From: Chitinophagaceae bacterium UBA1930
GTDB lineage: Bacteria; Bacteroidota; Bacteroidia; Chitinophagales; Chitinophagaceae
NCBI GenBank assembly: GCA_002337145.1
Contig: DDFK01000002.1
Coordinates: 124,001-188,000 of the forward strand
DNA: 64,000 bases
Direction: 5' to 3'
Shown here: positions 26,555 through 36,372 of the stretch, in pieces
How positions within the stretch are numbered: the first letter of the stretch is position 1
How the letters are laid out: each line of letters starts with the position of its first letter
The notes under the pieces: model-generated
Databases searched by the model: none
What the model saw: only the letters and a program-made list of their open reading frames with translations
Told to the model about the DNA's origin: nothing
Made by a program: the position numbers and the translations under genes

Positions 26555-27661
26555 ATGAGTGAACCAACTCCATTGTTTAAAGTAACCATCGACAACATTA
26601 CGGTAGAAGTACCCGCAGGTACAACTATTTTAAATGCTGCCCGACAAATAGGTGGCGAAGTGGCACCGCCTGCCATGTGCTATTACAGCAAACTGCAAGG
26701 CAGCGGTGGTAAATGCCGTACCTGCTTGGTAGAAGTAAGCAAGGGCTCCGAAAAAGACCCACGACCAATGCCAAAGCTGGTTGCAAGTTGCCGTACAACG
26801 GTAATGGATGGCATGGAAGTAAAAAACATCACCTCACCAAAAGTGTTGGATGCAAGGGCAAGTGTGGTGGAGTTTTTATTGATCAATCACCCATTGGACT
26901 GCCCCATTTGCGATCAGGCCGGTGAATGTCATTTACAGGACCTGAGCTACGAGCATGGCAAAGAAGGCACCCGTTACGAATTCCAGAGAAGGACTTTCCA
27001 TAAAGTGGATTTAGGCGATAAGATACAGTTGCACATGACGCGTTGTATTATGTGTTTCCGTTGCGTATTCACTGCCGACCAATTAACCGATAAAAGGGAA
27101 CATGGTATCCTTGACCGTGGCGACCATGCACAGATTGCTACTTTCATTCAAAAGAACTTACAGAACGAATTTATCGGAAATGTGATTGATGTTTGCCCGG
27201 TAGGTGCGTTGACAGATAAGACTTTCCGTTTCAAAAACCGTGTATGGTTTACCAAGCCGGTAGATGCACACAGGAACTGCGACAACCCAAAATGTTGTGG
27301 CGAAGTGCAATTGTGGATGCGTGGCGATGAAGTATTCCGTGTTACGGCCCGCAAAGACGAATGGGGCGAAGTAAAAGAAGCAAGCAATGGCAAAACCGGT
27401 TGGATATGTAATGTATGCCGCTTCGACAAAAAAGATGCAAAGGATTGGGTGATAGAAGGCCCAAGCAAAATAAACAGGCACTCGGTTATTGCACAGGGCC
27501 ACTACGAAGGCGTTGTGAAACCACAGGAAACCTTACCGGAAGTATTGGATGGCAGACAACCAAAACTATTGATGGACATTCACAGCGTAAGCCAGGTAAA
27601 TAAACCGACTGTTGAACTGAGCCTGCTGGAAAGACCGGCACATTCAACCGACTTTAAATAA
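26555..27661 (+). CDS. nuoG: Short NuoG-like 2Fe-2S/4Fe-4S subunit of complex I
   Basis: The 368-residue protein carries the N-terminal electron-transfer part of NuoG: a 2Fe-2S ferredoxin domain (CYYSKLQGSGGKCRTCLVEV, SCRTTV), the His-Cys3 cluster (CPICDQAGECHLQDLSYEHG) and a 4Fe-4S region (CIMCFRCVFTADQLT, VIDVCPVGALTDKTFRFKNR), plus CDNPKCCGEVQ and WICNVCRFDKKD. The molybdopterin-like C-terminal domain that brings NuoG to about 800-900 residues elsewhere is missing. A short form is usual in Bacteroidota, and the reading frame ends cleanly 19 nt before nuoH, so truncation by mutation is unlikely. Confidence 0.9.
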   Translation: MSEPTPLFKVTIDNITVEVPAGTTILNAARQIGGEVAPPAMCYYSKLQGSGGKCRTCLVEVSKGSEKDPRPMPKLVASCRTTVMDGMEVKNITSPKVLDARASVVEFLLINHPLDCPICDQAGECHLQDLSYEHGKEGTRYEFQRRTFHKVDLGDKIQLHMTRCIMCFRCVFTADQLTDKREHGILDRGDHAQIATFIQKNLQNEFIGNVIDVCPVGALTDKTFRFKNRVWFTKPVDAHRNCDNPKCCGEVQLWMRGDEVFRVTARKDEWGEVKEASNGKTGWICNVCRFDKKDAKDWVIEGPSKINRHSVIAQGHYEGVVKPQETLPEVLDGRQPKLLMDIHSVSQVNKPTVELSLLERPAHSTDFK

Positions 27662-27680
27662 TAACTAACTGCAGATAGCA

Positions 27681-28745
27681 ATGACTTTATTAACCTTGGA
27701 TTGGATCTTATTGATTGAAAAACTTGCACTGATTATCGTAATCATTCTGGCAAGTTTGGGCATTGCCCTATACACCACGTTTGCAGAACGTAAAGTAGCC
27801 GCTATTTTGCAAGATAGGCCAGGCCCTAACCGTGCCGGCCCGTTTGGCCTGTTACAGCCTTTGGCAGATGGTGTAAAAATGTTTACCAAAGAAGACATTA
27901 TTCCAAGCTCTGCAAGCAAATGGTTATTCATACTTGGCCCTGGCCTTGCCATGACCGCAGCTTTAATGACCTGTGCAGTGATACCTTGGGGCGGCACCAT
28001 CGAACTGTTTGACAGAAAGATAGACCTACAGATTGCCGATATAAACATTGGCATACTATACATTTTTGCAGTAGTGAGCCTGGGTGTGTACGGCATCATG
28101 ATTGGTGGTTGGGCAAGCAACAACAAATTCTCCCTAATGGCTGCCCTGCGTGGTGCAAGCCAGGCCATCAGTTACGAATTGGCCATGGGTTTAAGCTTAA
28201 TTGCCGTATTGATGCTTACAGGTACTTTGTCCTTAGGTGAGATTGTAAAACAGCAACAAACCGGTTGGTGGAATGTTGTTTACCAACCTTTGGGCTTTTT
28301 GATATTCTTTATCTGTGCCTTGGCAGAATGTAACCGTACACCATTCGATTTACCCGAAGCCGAAAATGAATTGAACTTTGGTTACCACCAGGAATACTCT
28401 TCCATGAAACTTGGGTTCTATCTTTTTGCGGAATACATCAACATGATCATGAGCAGTGCCGTAATGGCCAGCCTGTACTTTGGTGGTTACGATATTCCTT
28501 TTGTGGATGATGCCCATTTATATGCAAGCATCGGCAACTGGACCGCATTGATACAGGTAGGGGTACTGCTTACCAAAATCATCATTTTCATTTTTGTGTT
28601 TATGTGGATACGCTGGACGATACCACGTTTCCGTTACGACCAATTGATGGACCTTGGCTGGAAGAGCATGATACCATTGGCTCTCTTCAACATGGTAGTA
28701 ACAGGTGCCGTTGTTTTATTGAAGATGAACCATTGGCATTTTTAA
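27681..28745 (+). CDS. nuoH: NADH-quinone oxidoreductase subunit H
   Basis: The 354-residue membrane subunit has about nine helices and the conserved quinone-site loop AERKVAAILQDRPGPNRAGPFGLLQPLADGVKMFTKEDI, then NNKFSLMAALRGASQAISYEL and CALAECNRTPFDLPEAENEL. It connects the peripheral arm to the proton-pumping membrane subunits. Confidence 0.97.
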   Translation: MTLLTLDWILLIEKLALIIVIILASLGIALYTTFAERKVAAILQDRPGPNRAGPFGLLQPLADGVKMFTKEDIIPSSASKWLFILGPGLAMTAALMTCAVIPWGGTIELFDRKIDLQIADINIGILYIFAVVSLGVYGIMIGGWASNNKFSLMAALRGASQAISYELAMGLSLIAVLMLTGTLSLGEIVKQQQTGWWNVVYQPLGFLIFFICALAECNRTPFDLPEAENELNFGYHQEYSSMKLGFYLFAEYINMIMSSAVMASLYFGGYDIPFVDDAHLYASIGNWTALIQVGVLLTKIIIFIFVFMWIRWTIPRFRYDQLMDLGWKSMIPLALFNMVVTGAVVLLKMNHWHF

Positions 28746-28789
28746 GGAACTGATTGGAGTAAAGCAACCAGTTGGCATGATGAATAGAA

Positions 28790-28819
28790 TTGTTTAGTCC
28801 GTTACAAAAAATATATTTG
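28790..28819 (+). promoter_or_regulatory. Internal promoter upstream of nuoI
   Basis: TTG at 28790-28792, a 19-nt spacer and TATATTTG at 28812-28819 match the Bacteroidota promoter consensus exactly. The box ends 14 nt before the nuoI start. It would allow nuoI-N to be transcribed separately from nuoA-H. Confidence 0.5.
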
Positions 28820-28833
28820 CAAACATTTACAAA

Positions 28834-29367
<534 letters not shown>

Positions 29368-29395
29368 ATAATGTGCTAATTAGCAAATTTTAAAA

Positions 29396-29911
29396 ATGAA
29401 CATAACACATATATTATTCTGGTTTTTAAGTGCACTGGCACTGGTAAGTGCCATGATGGTAGTGGTAAGTAAAAACCCTATACATAGCATTCTATGGCTG
29501 ATACTGGTTTTCTTCGCCATATCTGGTCACTATATTTTATTGAATGCACAGTTCCTGGCAATTGTTAACCTTATTGTATATGCCGGTGCCATTATGGTAC
29601 TGTTCCTTTTTGTGGTAATGTTAATGAACCTGAACAAAGAAACCGAACAGCAAAAAAATGTGTGGATGAAACTGACCGGTGTAATTGCTGGCGGGTGTTT
29701 TCTGGTAAGTACATGCAATGTCATTTTCAATGCCCAATCCGTATCAAGGGAACTGGCAGGTAAAACTGCCCTGATGAAAGAAGGGAGCATTGGCCTTATT
29801 GGCACATTGGGTAAGGCACTGTTCAGCAACTATGTAATACCATTTGAAATAAGCAGCGTACTGTTTTTGAGTGCTATGGTTGGTGCAGTTGTTATTGGAA
29901 AGAAAGATTGA
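29396..29911 (+). CDS. nuoJ: NADH-quinone oxidoreductase subunit J
   Basis: The 171-residue membrane subunit has five helices and the family signature VNLIVYAGAIMVLFLFVVMLMNL near residue 57-80, including the pi-bulge helix region. It belongs to the membrane arm between NuoA/H and NuoK. Confidence 0.94.
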   Translation: MNITHILFWFLSALALVSAMMVVVSKNPIHSILWLILVFFAISGHYILLNAQFLAIVNLIVYAGAIMVLFLFVVMLMNLNKETEQQKNVWMKLTGVIAGGCFLVSTCNVIFNAQSVSRELAGKTALMKEGSIGLIGTLGKALFSNYVIPFEISSVLFLSAMVGAVVIGKKD

Positions 29912-29962
29912 TTTTTAAAAGACACAAGTAACAGGAAGCAGGGCACAAGTTGTTACGACTTG

Positions 29963-29990
29963 AACTTGAAACTTGAAACTTGAAACTTGG
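29963..29990 (+). repeat. Heptamer array in front of nuoK
   Basis: Three perfect copies of AACTTGA are followed by AACTTGG, ending 6 nt before the nuoK ATG. Related CAAGT-rich sequence extends upstream to about 29925. An in-frame ATG at 29973 lies inside the array and is not the real start. Confidence 0.85.
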
Positions 29991-29996
29991 TTTTAT

Positions 29997-30332
29997 ATGC
30001 CTATACAATATTATATCTATTTAGCATTGGCTTTGTTCAGCATTGGTATCATTGGTGTACTGGTACGCCGCAATGCCATCATTGTTTTTATGTGCATTGA
30101 ACTGATGCTAAATGCAGTGAACCTGTTATTGGTGGCTTTTTCAAAAATGCACCATGGTGTTGCCTATGCAACCGATAAAGCATCAACCGTTGGTATAGAT
30201 GGGCAACTGTTTGTATTCTTTATCATGGTAGTTGCAGCAGCAGAAGTAAGTGTGGGCCTTGCAATCATAGTAATGCTGTACAGGAACACCCATTCGGTAG
30301 ATGTGAATTTTTTAAACAGATTGAAAAATTAG
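29997..30332 (+). CDS. nuoK: NADH-quinone oxidoreductase subunit K
   Basis: The 111-residue subunit has three helices and the conserved glutamates in FMCIELMLNAVNLLLVAF and VVAAAEVSVGLAIIVMLY, which form part of the proton path. I chose MPIQYYIYL at 29997; the ATG eight codons upstream falls within the tandem heptamers and encodes residues absent from the family. Confidence 0.95.
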   Translation: MPIQYYIYLALALFSIGIIGVLVRRNAIIVFMCIELMLNAVNLLLVAFSKMHHGVAYATDKASTVGIDGQLFVFFIMVVAAAEVSVGLAIIVMLYRNTHSVDVNFLNRLKN

Positions 30333-30362
30333 AAGCAGATATGTTTTGATTACGGGGCATAT

Positions 30363-30397
30363 TACTCCGTACTTCTTACCTTCTACTTCCTACTTAT
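30363..30397 (+). repeat. Heptamer array in front of nuoL
   Basis: Five 7-bp units TACTCCG, TACTTCT, TACCTTC, TACTTCC, TACTTAT occupy the gap between nuoK and nuoL and end 9 nt before the nuoL ATG. Confidence 0.75.
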
Positions 30398-30406
30398 AAA
30401 TAACTT

Positions 30407-32311
30407 ATGAGCAAATTGGTTTACCTCGTTCCACTGTTTCCATTGATAGGTTTCCTTATCAACGGCTTGGGGCGTAAGTCCTTATCAAAATCCTTAATAG
30501 GTATTATTGGCAGCGGTGCAATACTGGCCTCTTTTGTGGTGAGCCTAGTACTGTTTTTTGATGTAAAAGCACATGGCGGCAGTGTTGTTTCCTATTTCAA
30601 TTTTATTGATGTAGAAAGTTTTAAAATTGCTTTTGCATTCCAGGTCGATCAGCTTTCATCCCTCTTCCTATTGATCATAACCGGTATCGGTTTCCTGATA
30701 CACCTATACTCCACTTCTTACATGCATGAAGAAGAGCCGCAGCATTTTGGTAGGTACTTTGCTTACCTCAACCTGTTTGTGTTCTCCATGTTACTGCTTG
30801 TACTGGGAGCCAACTATGTAATCATGTTCATTGGTTGGGAAGGTGTGGGACTTTGCTCTTATTTATTGATTGGGTACTGGTTCAAAAACGAGAACTACAA
30901 TTACGCTGCTAAAAAAGCCTTTGTAATGAACCGTATTGGCGACCTTGGTTTTCTGTTAGCCGTATTCTGGATCATTACCAGACTGGGCACAACCAACTAC
31001 GCCGATGTGTTTGCCAATGCAGCACACTTAAGCAAATTCGATGCAACAGTCATTACCACTTTACTGTTTGTAGGTGCAATGGGTAAATCTGCACAGATAC
31101 CTTTATACACCTGGTTGCCCGATGCGATGGCCGGCCCTACACCGGTATCTGCATTGATACATGCTGCTACCATGGTAACTGCCGGTATATACATGATTGC
31201 ACGTAGCAATGCATTGTATAGTCTGGCTCCATTTACGCAGCACTTAGTAGCAATTATTGGTTTGGCTACGGCTTTGTTTGCAGCAACTATTGCCATTAAA
31301 CAAAACGACATTAAAAAAGTATTGGCCTACTCAACCGTTAGCCAATTGGGCTATATGTTTTTAGGCTTGGGTGTTGGGGCATATACCGGTGCCGTATTCC
31401 ATGTTATGACGCATGCTTTCTTCAAAGCATTATTGTTCTTGGGGGCTGGTTCGGTAATACATGCCATGCACCATGAACAAGACATCCGAATGATGGGTGG
31501 CCTAAAGAAAAAATTACCAATAACACATATCACCTTCTTATTAGGTTGTTTGGCAATTGCAGGTATCCCGCCATTCAGCGGCTTCTTCTCCAAAGATGAA
31601 ATACTGGCTGCCGCCTATGCTGAATCGCCTATTTACTGGGGCGTAGGCGTAGTAACAGCAGGACTTACGGCTTTCTATATGTTCCGCCTGTATGCAACAA
31701 CTTTCCTTGGGCAGTTCAGGGGTACGCACGAACAGGAACACCACTTGCACGAATCGCCTTCTGCAATGACTATTCCTTTAGTGGTTCTAGCCATATTGAG
31801 TGTATTGGGCGGCATGGTAGGCGTGCCGGAAATACTGGGTGGACATCATGAATTGCACCACTTTTTATCGCCCATACTAACAACGGAACACGAACACCAT
31901 ATTGAACACAATGTAGAATTTGGATTGATGGCTGCATCGGTAATACTGGCTGCATTGGCAATTGCTTTTGCAATAGGCAGGTACAGCAAGAAACCCGAAC
32001 TGAACGATGCCAACGGCTTTGGAAAAGTGCTGGCCAACAAATGGTATATAGACGAACTATACGATGCCATTGTAGTAAGGCCCCTGAATGCCATAGCCAC
32101 CTTCCTGAAAAACATTATTGAAAAAAGCGGTATCGACGGCATTGTGAACGGAGTGGGCAAACTGGTAAACTATAGCTCACGCCAATTGAGGTTGCTGCAA
32201 AGCGGGCTGGTAGGCAATTATATTTTGATTATGGTACTGGGTATCGTTGTATTTATACTTATTTGGTTTTATGATACCACCATACTTAGAATGATTGGCA
32301 AAATTTTTTAA
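30407..32311 (+). CDS. nuoL: NADH-quinone oxidoreductase subunit L
   Basis: The 634-residue antiporter-like subunit has the proton-pumping core with NYVIMFIGWEGVGLCSYLLIGYW, KSAQIPLYTWLPDAMAGPTPVSALIHAATMVTAG and NDIKKVLAYSTVSQLGYMFLG, followed by the long lateral helix and final membrane segment (about 595-625) unique to NuoL. A His-rich loop (EHHLHESPS and GGHHELHHFLS, EHEHHIEHN) lies between residues 445 and 505. Confidence 0.97.
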   Translation: MSKLVYLVPLFPLIGFLINGLGRKSLSKSLIGIIGSGAILASFVVSLVLFFDVKAHGGSVVSYFNFIDVESFKIAFAFQVDQLSSLFLLIITGIGFLIHLYSTSYMHEEEPQHFGRYFAYLNLFVFSMLLLVLGANYVIMFIGWEGVGLCSYLLIGYWFKNENYNYAAKKAFVMNRIGDLGFLLAVFWIITRLGTTNYADVFANAAHLSKFDATVITTLLFVGAMGKSAQIPLYTWLPDAMAGPTPVSALIHAATMVTAGIYMIARSNALYSLAPFTQHLVAIIGLATALFAATIAIKQNDIKKVLAYSTVSQLGYMFLGLGVGAYTGAVFHVMTHAFFKALLFLGAGSVIHAMHHEQDIRMMGGLKKKLPITHITFLLGCLAIAGIPPFSGFFSKDEILAAAYAESPIYWGVGVVTAGLTAFYMFRLYATTFLGQFRGTHEQEHHLHESPSAMTIPLVVLAILSVLGGMVGVPEILGGHHELHHFLSPILTTEHEHHIEHNVEFGLMAASVILAALAIAFAIGRYSKKPELNDANGFGKVLANKWYIDELYDAIVVRPLNAIATFLKNIIEKSGIDGIVNGVGKLVNYSSRQLRLLQSGLVGNYILIMVLGIVVFILIWFYDTTILRMIGKIF

Positions 32312-32334
32312 TTAAGAAATAGGCAAACAATTAT

Positions 32335-33771
32335 ATGGTTCCTGTATTACTGATATTGCTTCCGTTAATTACCGGATTGGTTTCTTTCTTCATGAAGGGA
32401 GAAAACGGGGGTAAAGCATGGGCTTTGGCTTCATCAATACTTACGTTATTGGTGGCGTTGGGTGGTATATTCCTATACAACCAGCCTGCACACCTTACTT
32501 ACGATACGTCATGGCTAACCAGTGTTGGCAGCAGGTTTTCTGTAGGTATGGATGGCATGGGCAAAATGCTGTGCCTGCTGACAGCAGTTTCCTTCCCCAT
32601 CATTTTTCTGGCAACTTCCAAGAACAATTATAAAGATTCAGGCAGCTTCTATGCATTGATGCTGTTGACACAGGCCGGGCTTACCGGTGTATTTGTTGCA
32701 ACAGACTGTTTGTTGTTCTATTTTTTCTGGGAGCTTGCATTGATACCTGTTTACTTCCTCTGCTCCAAATGGGGAGGTGAAAAAAGGATTGCAGTCACTT
32801 TCAAATTCTTCATCTATACATTTATCGGCTCCTTATTGATGTTGGTAGGAATCCTGTACCTCTACTTTCAGACACCTGCACACAGTTTTGCCATCAAAGA
32901 TTTTTATGCTTTGCAATTATCCAGCGAGCAACAGAACTGTATCTTTTGGCTCATGTTCATTGCATTTGCCATCAAGATGCCGATATTTCCATTCCACACT
33001 TGGCAGCCAGATGCATACGAACAGTCGCCTACCGCAACAACAATGGTACTAAGCGGCATCATGGTAAAAATGGGCATTTTTGCAGTGGTACGCTGGCTCG
33101 TTCCCATTTTCCCGGAAGCAACCAAATACTACAGCCATTTTATTGTGGTACTGTCTGTTATCGGTATGATTTACGCCTCATTGATTGCCATTAAGCAAGA
33201 CGATATAAAACGCCTTATTGCCTACTCATCCATTGCACACATTGGGTTAATGGCTGCAGCAATATTTGCCGGCAATGCAATCGGGCTAAAAGGTGTAATG
33301 GTACAGATGTTCAACCACGGCATCAATGTAATTGGCCTGTGGATAGTGGCCAACGCAATAGAACAGCAACTGGGCACAAGAAAGTTCAGCGAGCTGGGGG
33401 GCCTTGCACAAAAAGCCCCTACGCTGGCAATACTGCTGGTAATAATGGCCTTTGCAAACATAGCACTGCCACTAACCAATGCATTTGTGGGCGAGTTCCT
33501 AATGTTCAATGGCTTATTCCAATTCAATGTATATGTAACAGCAGTGGCAGGTATCAGCATTATACTGGGTGCCGTTTACACATTGAACATGGTACAGAAA
33601 ATATTTTACGGCAACACTGTAATTGCAACAGAAAATGCAAAAGAAATAAGTGGCAATGTACAGTTGGCTTTGGTGGTATTGACAGTGATGATCATAGTAT
33701 TGGGCGTGTACCCGCAACCATTGATCAACCTCACAAACGATACGGTAAAAGCTATTATAAGCGTACATTAA
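32335..33771 (+). CDS. nuoM: NADH-quinone oxidoreductase subunit M
   Basis: The 478-residue antiporter-like subunit has about 14 helices, FFWELALIPVYFLCSKWGG with the conserved Glu, KMPIFPFHTWQPDAYEQSPTATTMVLSGIMVKMG and KQDDIKRLIAYSSIAHIGLM. It lies 23 bp after nuoL and 38 bp before nuoN. Confidence 0.97.
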   Translation: MVPVLLILLPLITGLVSFFMKGENGGKAWALASSILTLLVALGGIFLYNQPAHLTYDTSWLTSVGSRFSVGMDGMGKMLCLLTAVSFPIIFLATSKNNYKDSGSFYALMLLTQAGLTGVFVATDCLLFYFFWELALIPVYFLCSKWGGEKRIAVTFKFFIYTFIGSLLMLVGILYLYFQTPAHSFAIKDFYALQLSSEQQNCIFWLMFIAFAIKMPIFPFHTWQPDAYEQSPTATTMVLSGIMVKMGIFAVVRWLVPIFPEATKYYSHFIVVLSVIGMIYASLIAIKQDDIKRLIAYSSIAHIGLMAAAIFAGNAIGLKGVMVQMFNHGINVIGLWIVANAIEQQLGTRKFSELGGLAQKAPTLAILLVIMAFANIALPLTNAFVGEFLMFNGLFQFNVYVTAVAGISIILGAVYTLNMVQKIFYGNTVIATENAKEISGNVQLALVVLTVMIIVLGVYPQPLINLTNDTVKAIISVH

Positions 33772-33809
33772 TTTAAAAATAAAACTCCCTTTGGGGTTAA
33801 GGTCATCAT

Positions 33810-35210
33810 ATGAATGCAATCATTCTTTCGGCTTTACTTGGTGTGGTAATGATGTTTAGCGGCATCGTTATTAAAAGCAAACATGCCATTGTTTCTACAG
33901 CACTGGTTTGCCTCGTAATTCTATTGTTGGGCAACCTATGCGATACGTATGGCTGTTTCTCCATATCCATGGACCTGCACGAAATGCTTGCCTTCAACAA
34001 ATTCGGGCAGTTCTTCAACACCATTGCCATCACTGCAACCTTGCTGTACGTGCTGCTGAGCGGCAAAGACATTGTAAAAGTGGGCAACTACCCCGCAGAA
34101 TATTTTGCATTGATATTTTTTGTGCTTTGCGGTGTTTCCATACTGTCTGCCTTCAACAACCTGCTCATGATGTTCTTGGGTATCGAGATACTCTCCATTC
34201 CATTATACATCCTCACGGGCTCAGATAAAAAGAACCTCAAAAGCAACGAAGCCTCATTGAAATATTTTTTGATGGGGGCGTTCTCCACAGGCTTGATGCT
34301 AATGGGTATAGCCCTGCTATATGGTGCAACGGGCTCGTTTGGTATAGAAGCACCTGTTGCCAGGCAACTCAGCAATGGTGTGCAGCAACGTGCCCCTATA
34401 CTGGAAGTAATCGGGTTGATATTCGTATTCGTATCATTGCTCTTCAAAGTATCGGCAGCCCCATTCCATTTCTGGACACCGGATGTGTACGATGGTGCTC
34501 CCAGTGTATTCACTTCATTCATGGCCACCATTGTAAAGGCTGCGGGCTTTATTGCCTTCATCCACCTGTTCGAAGGCAGGGCCGATGAAATGGAATCCAT
34601 CTGGAAAATGCTACTCGTACTAACCATTGTAGCCACTTTACTGATAGGGAACGTTACCGCTGTTTTTCAGCAAAGCGTAAAACGCATGCTAGCCTACTCC
34701 AGTATTGCACAGGCCGGTTTCATGCTGTTTGCCTTGTACAGCAGGAACGATATGGCAAAAGAAGGCATCCTCCTATATGCTGTTGCATACAGCATTGCTA
34801 CGGTAGGCATTTTTGCCATCTTGATTAAAATGAAGGACTACACATTCGACGGATATAATGGCCTTGCAAAGACACAACCTTTACTAGCGGCTGCAAATAC
34901 AGTATTCCTGCTTTCACTGGCGGGTATTCCATTAACCGCAGGTTTCTTTGCCAAATACTGGATGCTCGCTTCCGTAATGAAGGCAGGCGGCTCATCGGCC
35001 ATTTGGTTGATTGTTATTGCCGTAATCTTTGCAGCAGTTAGTGTGTACTACTACTTCCGGGTAATACAGGCCATGTACTTTAAAGAAGGCAATGCAGAAA
35101 CAACAGAAGAAATAAGCCAAGGCTTCAAGATTGGCTTACTGATAATGAGTGCCATCATCATCATATTGGGTGTATTCCCCGACGCACTACTGCAATGGTT
35201 CTATTTTTAA
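33810..35210 (+). CDS. nuoN: NADH-quinone oxidoreductase subunit N
   Basis: The 466-residue antiporter-like subunit contains MMFLGIEILSIPLYILTG with the key Glu, APFHFWTPDVYDGAPSVFTSFMATIVKAAGF and QSVKRMLAYSSIAQAGFML. It is the last nuo gene. No hairpin terminator was seen in the next 100 bp. Confidence 0.97.
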   Translation: MNAIILSALLGVVMMFSGIVIKSKHAIVSTALVCLVILLLGNLCDTYGCFSISMDLHEMLAFNKFGQFFNTIAITATLLYVLLSGKDIVKVGNYPAEYFALIFFVLCGVSILSAFNNLLMMFLGIEILSIPLYILTGSDKKNLKSNEASLKYFLMGAFSTGLMLMGIALLYGATGSFGIEAPVARQLSNGVQQRAPILEVIGLIFVFVSLLFKVSAAPFHFWTPDVYDGAPSVFTSFMATIVKAAGFIAFIHLFEGRADEMESIWKMLLVLTIVATLLIGNVTAVFQQSVKRMLAYSSIAQAGFMLFALYSRNDMAKEGILLYAVAYSIATVGIFAILIKMKDYTFDGYNGLAKTQPLLAAANTVFLLSLAGIPLTAGFFAKYWMLASVMKAGGSSAIWLIVIAVIFAAVSVYYYFRVIQAMYFKEGNAETTEEISQGFKIGLLIMSAIIIILGVFPDALLQWFYF

Positions 35211-35312
35211 GCACCTATACTGTACAATAAACAAGTAACTTAGTACATAACATGGCCCAAACAAAATGGGATGTCAACTTTATGCCTTAAGGGGTAAAAC
35301 CATTCATCAAAC

Positions 35313-36014
35313 ATGCAGCTTCCTTATTTCTACGAACCAACAATCAATGCAAGTAATGCCCTCTTCACCTTGAGTGAAGAAACAAGCAAGCACTGCATTC
35401 AGGTACTTCGTATGAAGGCGGACGAACAGTTGCAACTAACCGATGGAAAAGGCAACCTGTTTACCGCTTTCATTGTGCAGCCAGACAAAAAACACTGCAC
35501 CGTAAATATTACTGAAACTTCAAACTTTAAACCTCCAACCTTAAACCTTTCCATTGCAATATCCCTACTAAAAAACACCACCCGTTTTGAATGGTTCCTG
35601 GAAAAAGCAACAGAGATTGGTATAAGCGAGATCGTTCCGTTGATCTGCAAAAGAACAGAAAGGCAGCATTTCCGTTTCGACAGGATGAACAATATACTGG
35701 TAGCCGCAATGCTGCAAAGCAGGCAGACCTATTTGCCTGTGATGCCTGAACCCATTGCCTTTGCAGATATTTTCAAAACGGCAAACCACGAAACAAAACT
35801 CATTGCCCACTGCGAAGAAGACAAGAAAACAGCTATCCAACAATTGGCTCTTAGCAATAACATACAGATATTGATTGGTCCCGAAGGCGACTTCACTCCC
35901 GATGAAATACAATTGGCACTTGCCCAAAACTATCAACCCGTAACCTTGGGCAATACAAGGTTAAGAACAGAAACAGCAGGCGTGGTTGCAGCCACTTTGT
36001 TGACGAACCATTGA
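35313..36014 (+). CDS. rsmE: 16S rRNA (uracil(1498)-N(3))-methyltransferase
   Basis: The 233-residue SPOUT methyltransferase modifies U1498 of 16S rRNA. It has HCIQVLRMKADEQLQLTDGKG in the N-terminal domain, LEKATEIGISEIVPLICKRTERQ, and the SAM-binding knot IQILIGPEGDFTPDEIQLA followed by VTLGNTRLRTETAGVVAATLL. Length is typical. It stands about 100 bp after nuoN and might share the transcript. Confidence 0.96.
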   Translation: MQLPYFYEPTINASNALFTLSEETSKHCIQVLRMKADEQLQLTDGKGNLFTAFIVQPDKKHCTVNITETSNFKPPTLNLSIAISLLKNTTRFEWFLEKATEIGISEIVPLICKRTERQHFRFDRMNNILVAAMLQSRQTYLPVMPEPIAFADIFKTANHETKLIAHCEEDKKTAIQQLALSNNIQILIGPEGDFTPDEIQLALAQNYQPVTLGNTRLRTETAGVVAATLLTNH

Positions 36015-36372
36015 TGCAGCTATTGGCACACAGATGAAATGGATGGAACGGATTAATAAGAGGGATTGAATCCAATTTCCTGCTTCACAGGGGATTTAAA
36101 GCTTATAGTCAACAGCCCCGTCATTTCTTCTTTAAAACTCCGAAACTTACATCAGTACTTGCATAAGGCACATCTGTCGGCTCGGTCATGCTTGCATGAT
36201 TGAAAAAATCGTTTGCGATATTTTTTCAAAGCGGCGAATGGCGTGCCGTTGCAAGTACGAAGCCATGCGGCTTGAGCTTAATGGTCCTCAAACTACATAA
36301 GCCATTTATGCCAAATCAATCCCTTGTTATTTCATCTATTTCATTTTAATTCGTGCAATAAAGCTTTGTGCC
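36015..36372. other. 359-bp gap with three chained tiny frames on the minus strand
   Basis: No recognised gene is present. On the minus strand three ATG frames of 26, 22 and 23 codons follow one another with 4-nt ATGA overlaps: 36266-36186 (MASYLQRHAIRRFEKISQTI...), 36189-36121 (MTEPTDVPYASTDVSFGVLK...) and 36124-36053 (MTGLLTISFKSPVKQEIGFN...). They may be a chance pattern, a decayed gene, or a structured repeat. Confidence 0.4.

Noticed and set aside
26555..27661. Short NuoG considered as a broken gene
   Set aside because: The frame ends cleanly next to nuoH, no remnant of the missing domain follows, and short NuoG is usual in Bacteroidota.
36015..36372. rRNA or tRNA fragment in the gap before the GNAT-like gene
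   Set aside because: No acceptor stem or TPsiC-like GGTTCRANNCC sequence and no rRNA-like conserved segments were seen.
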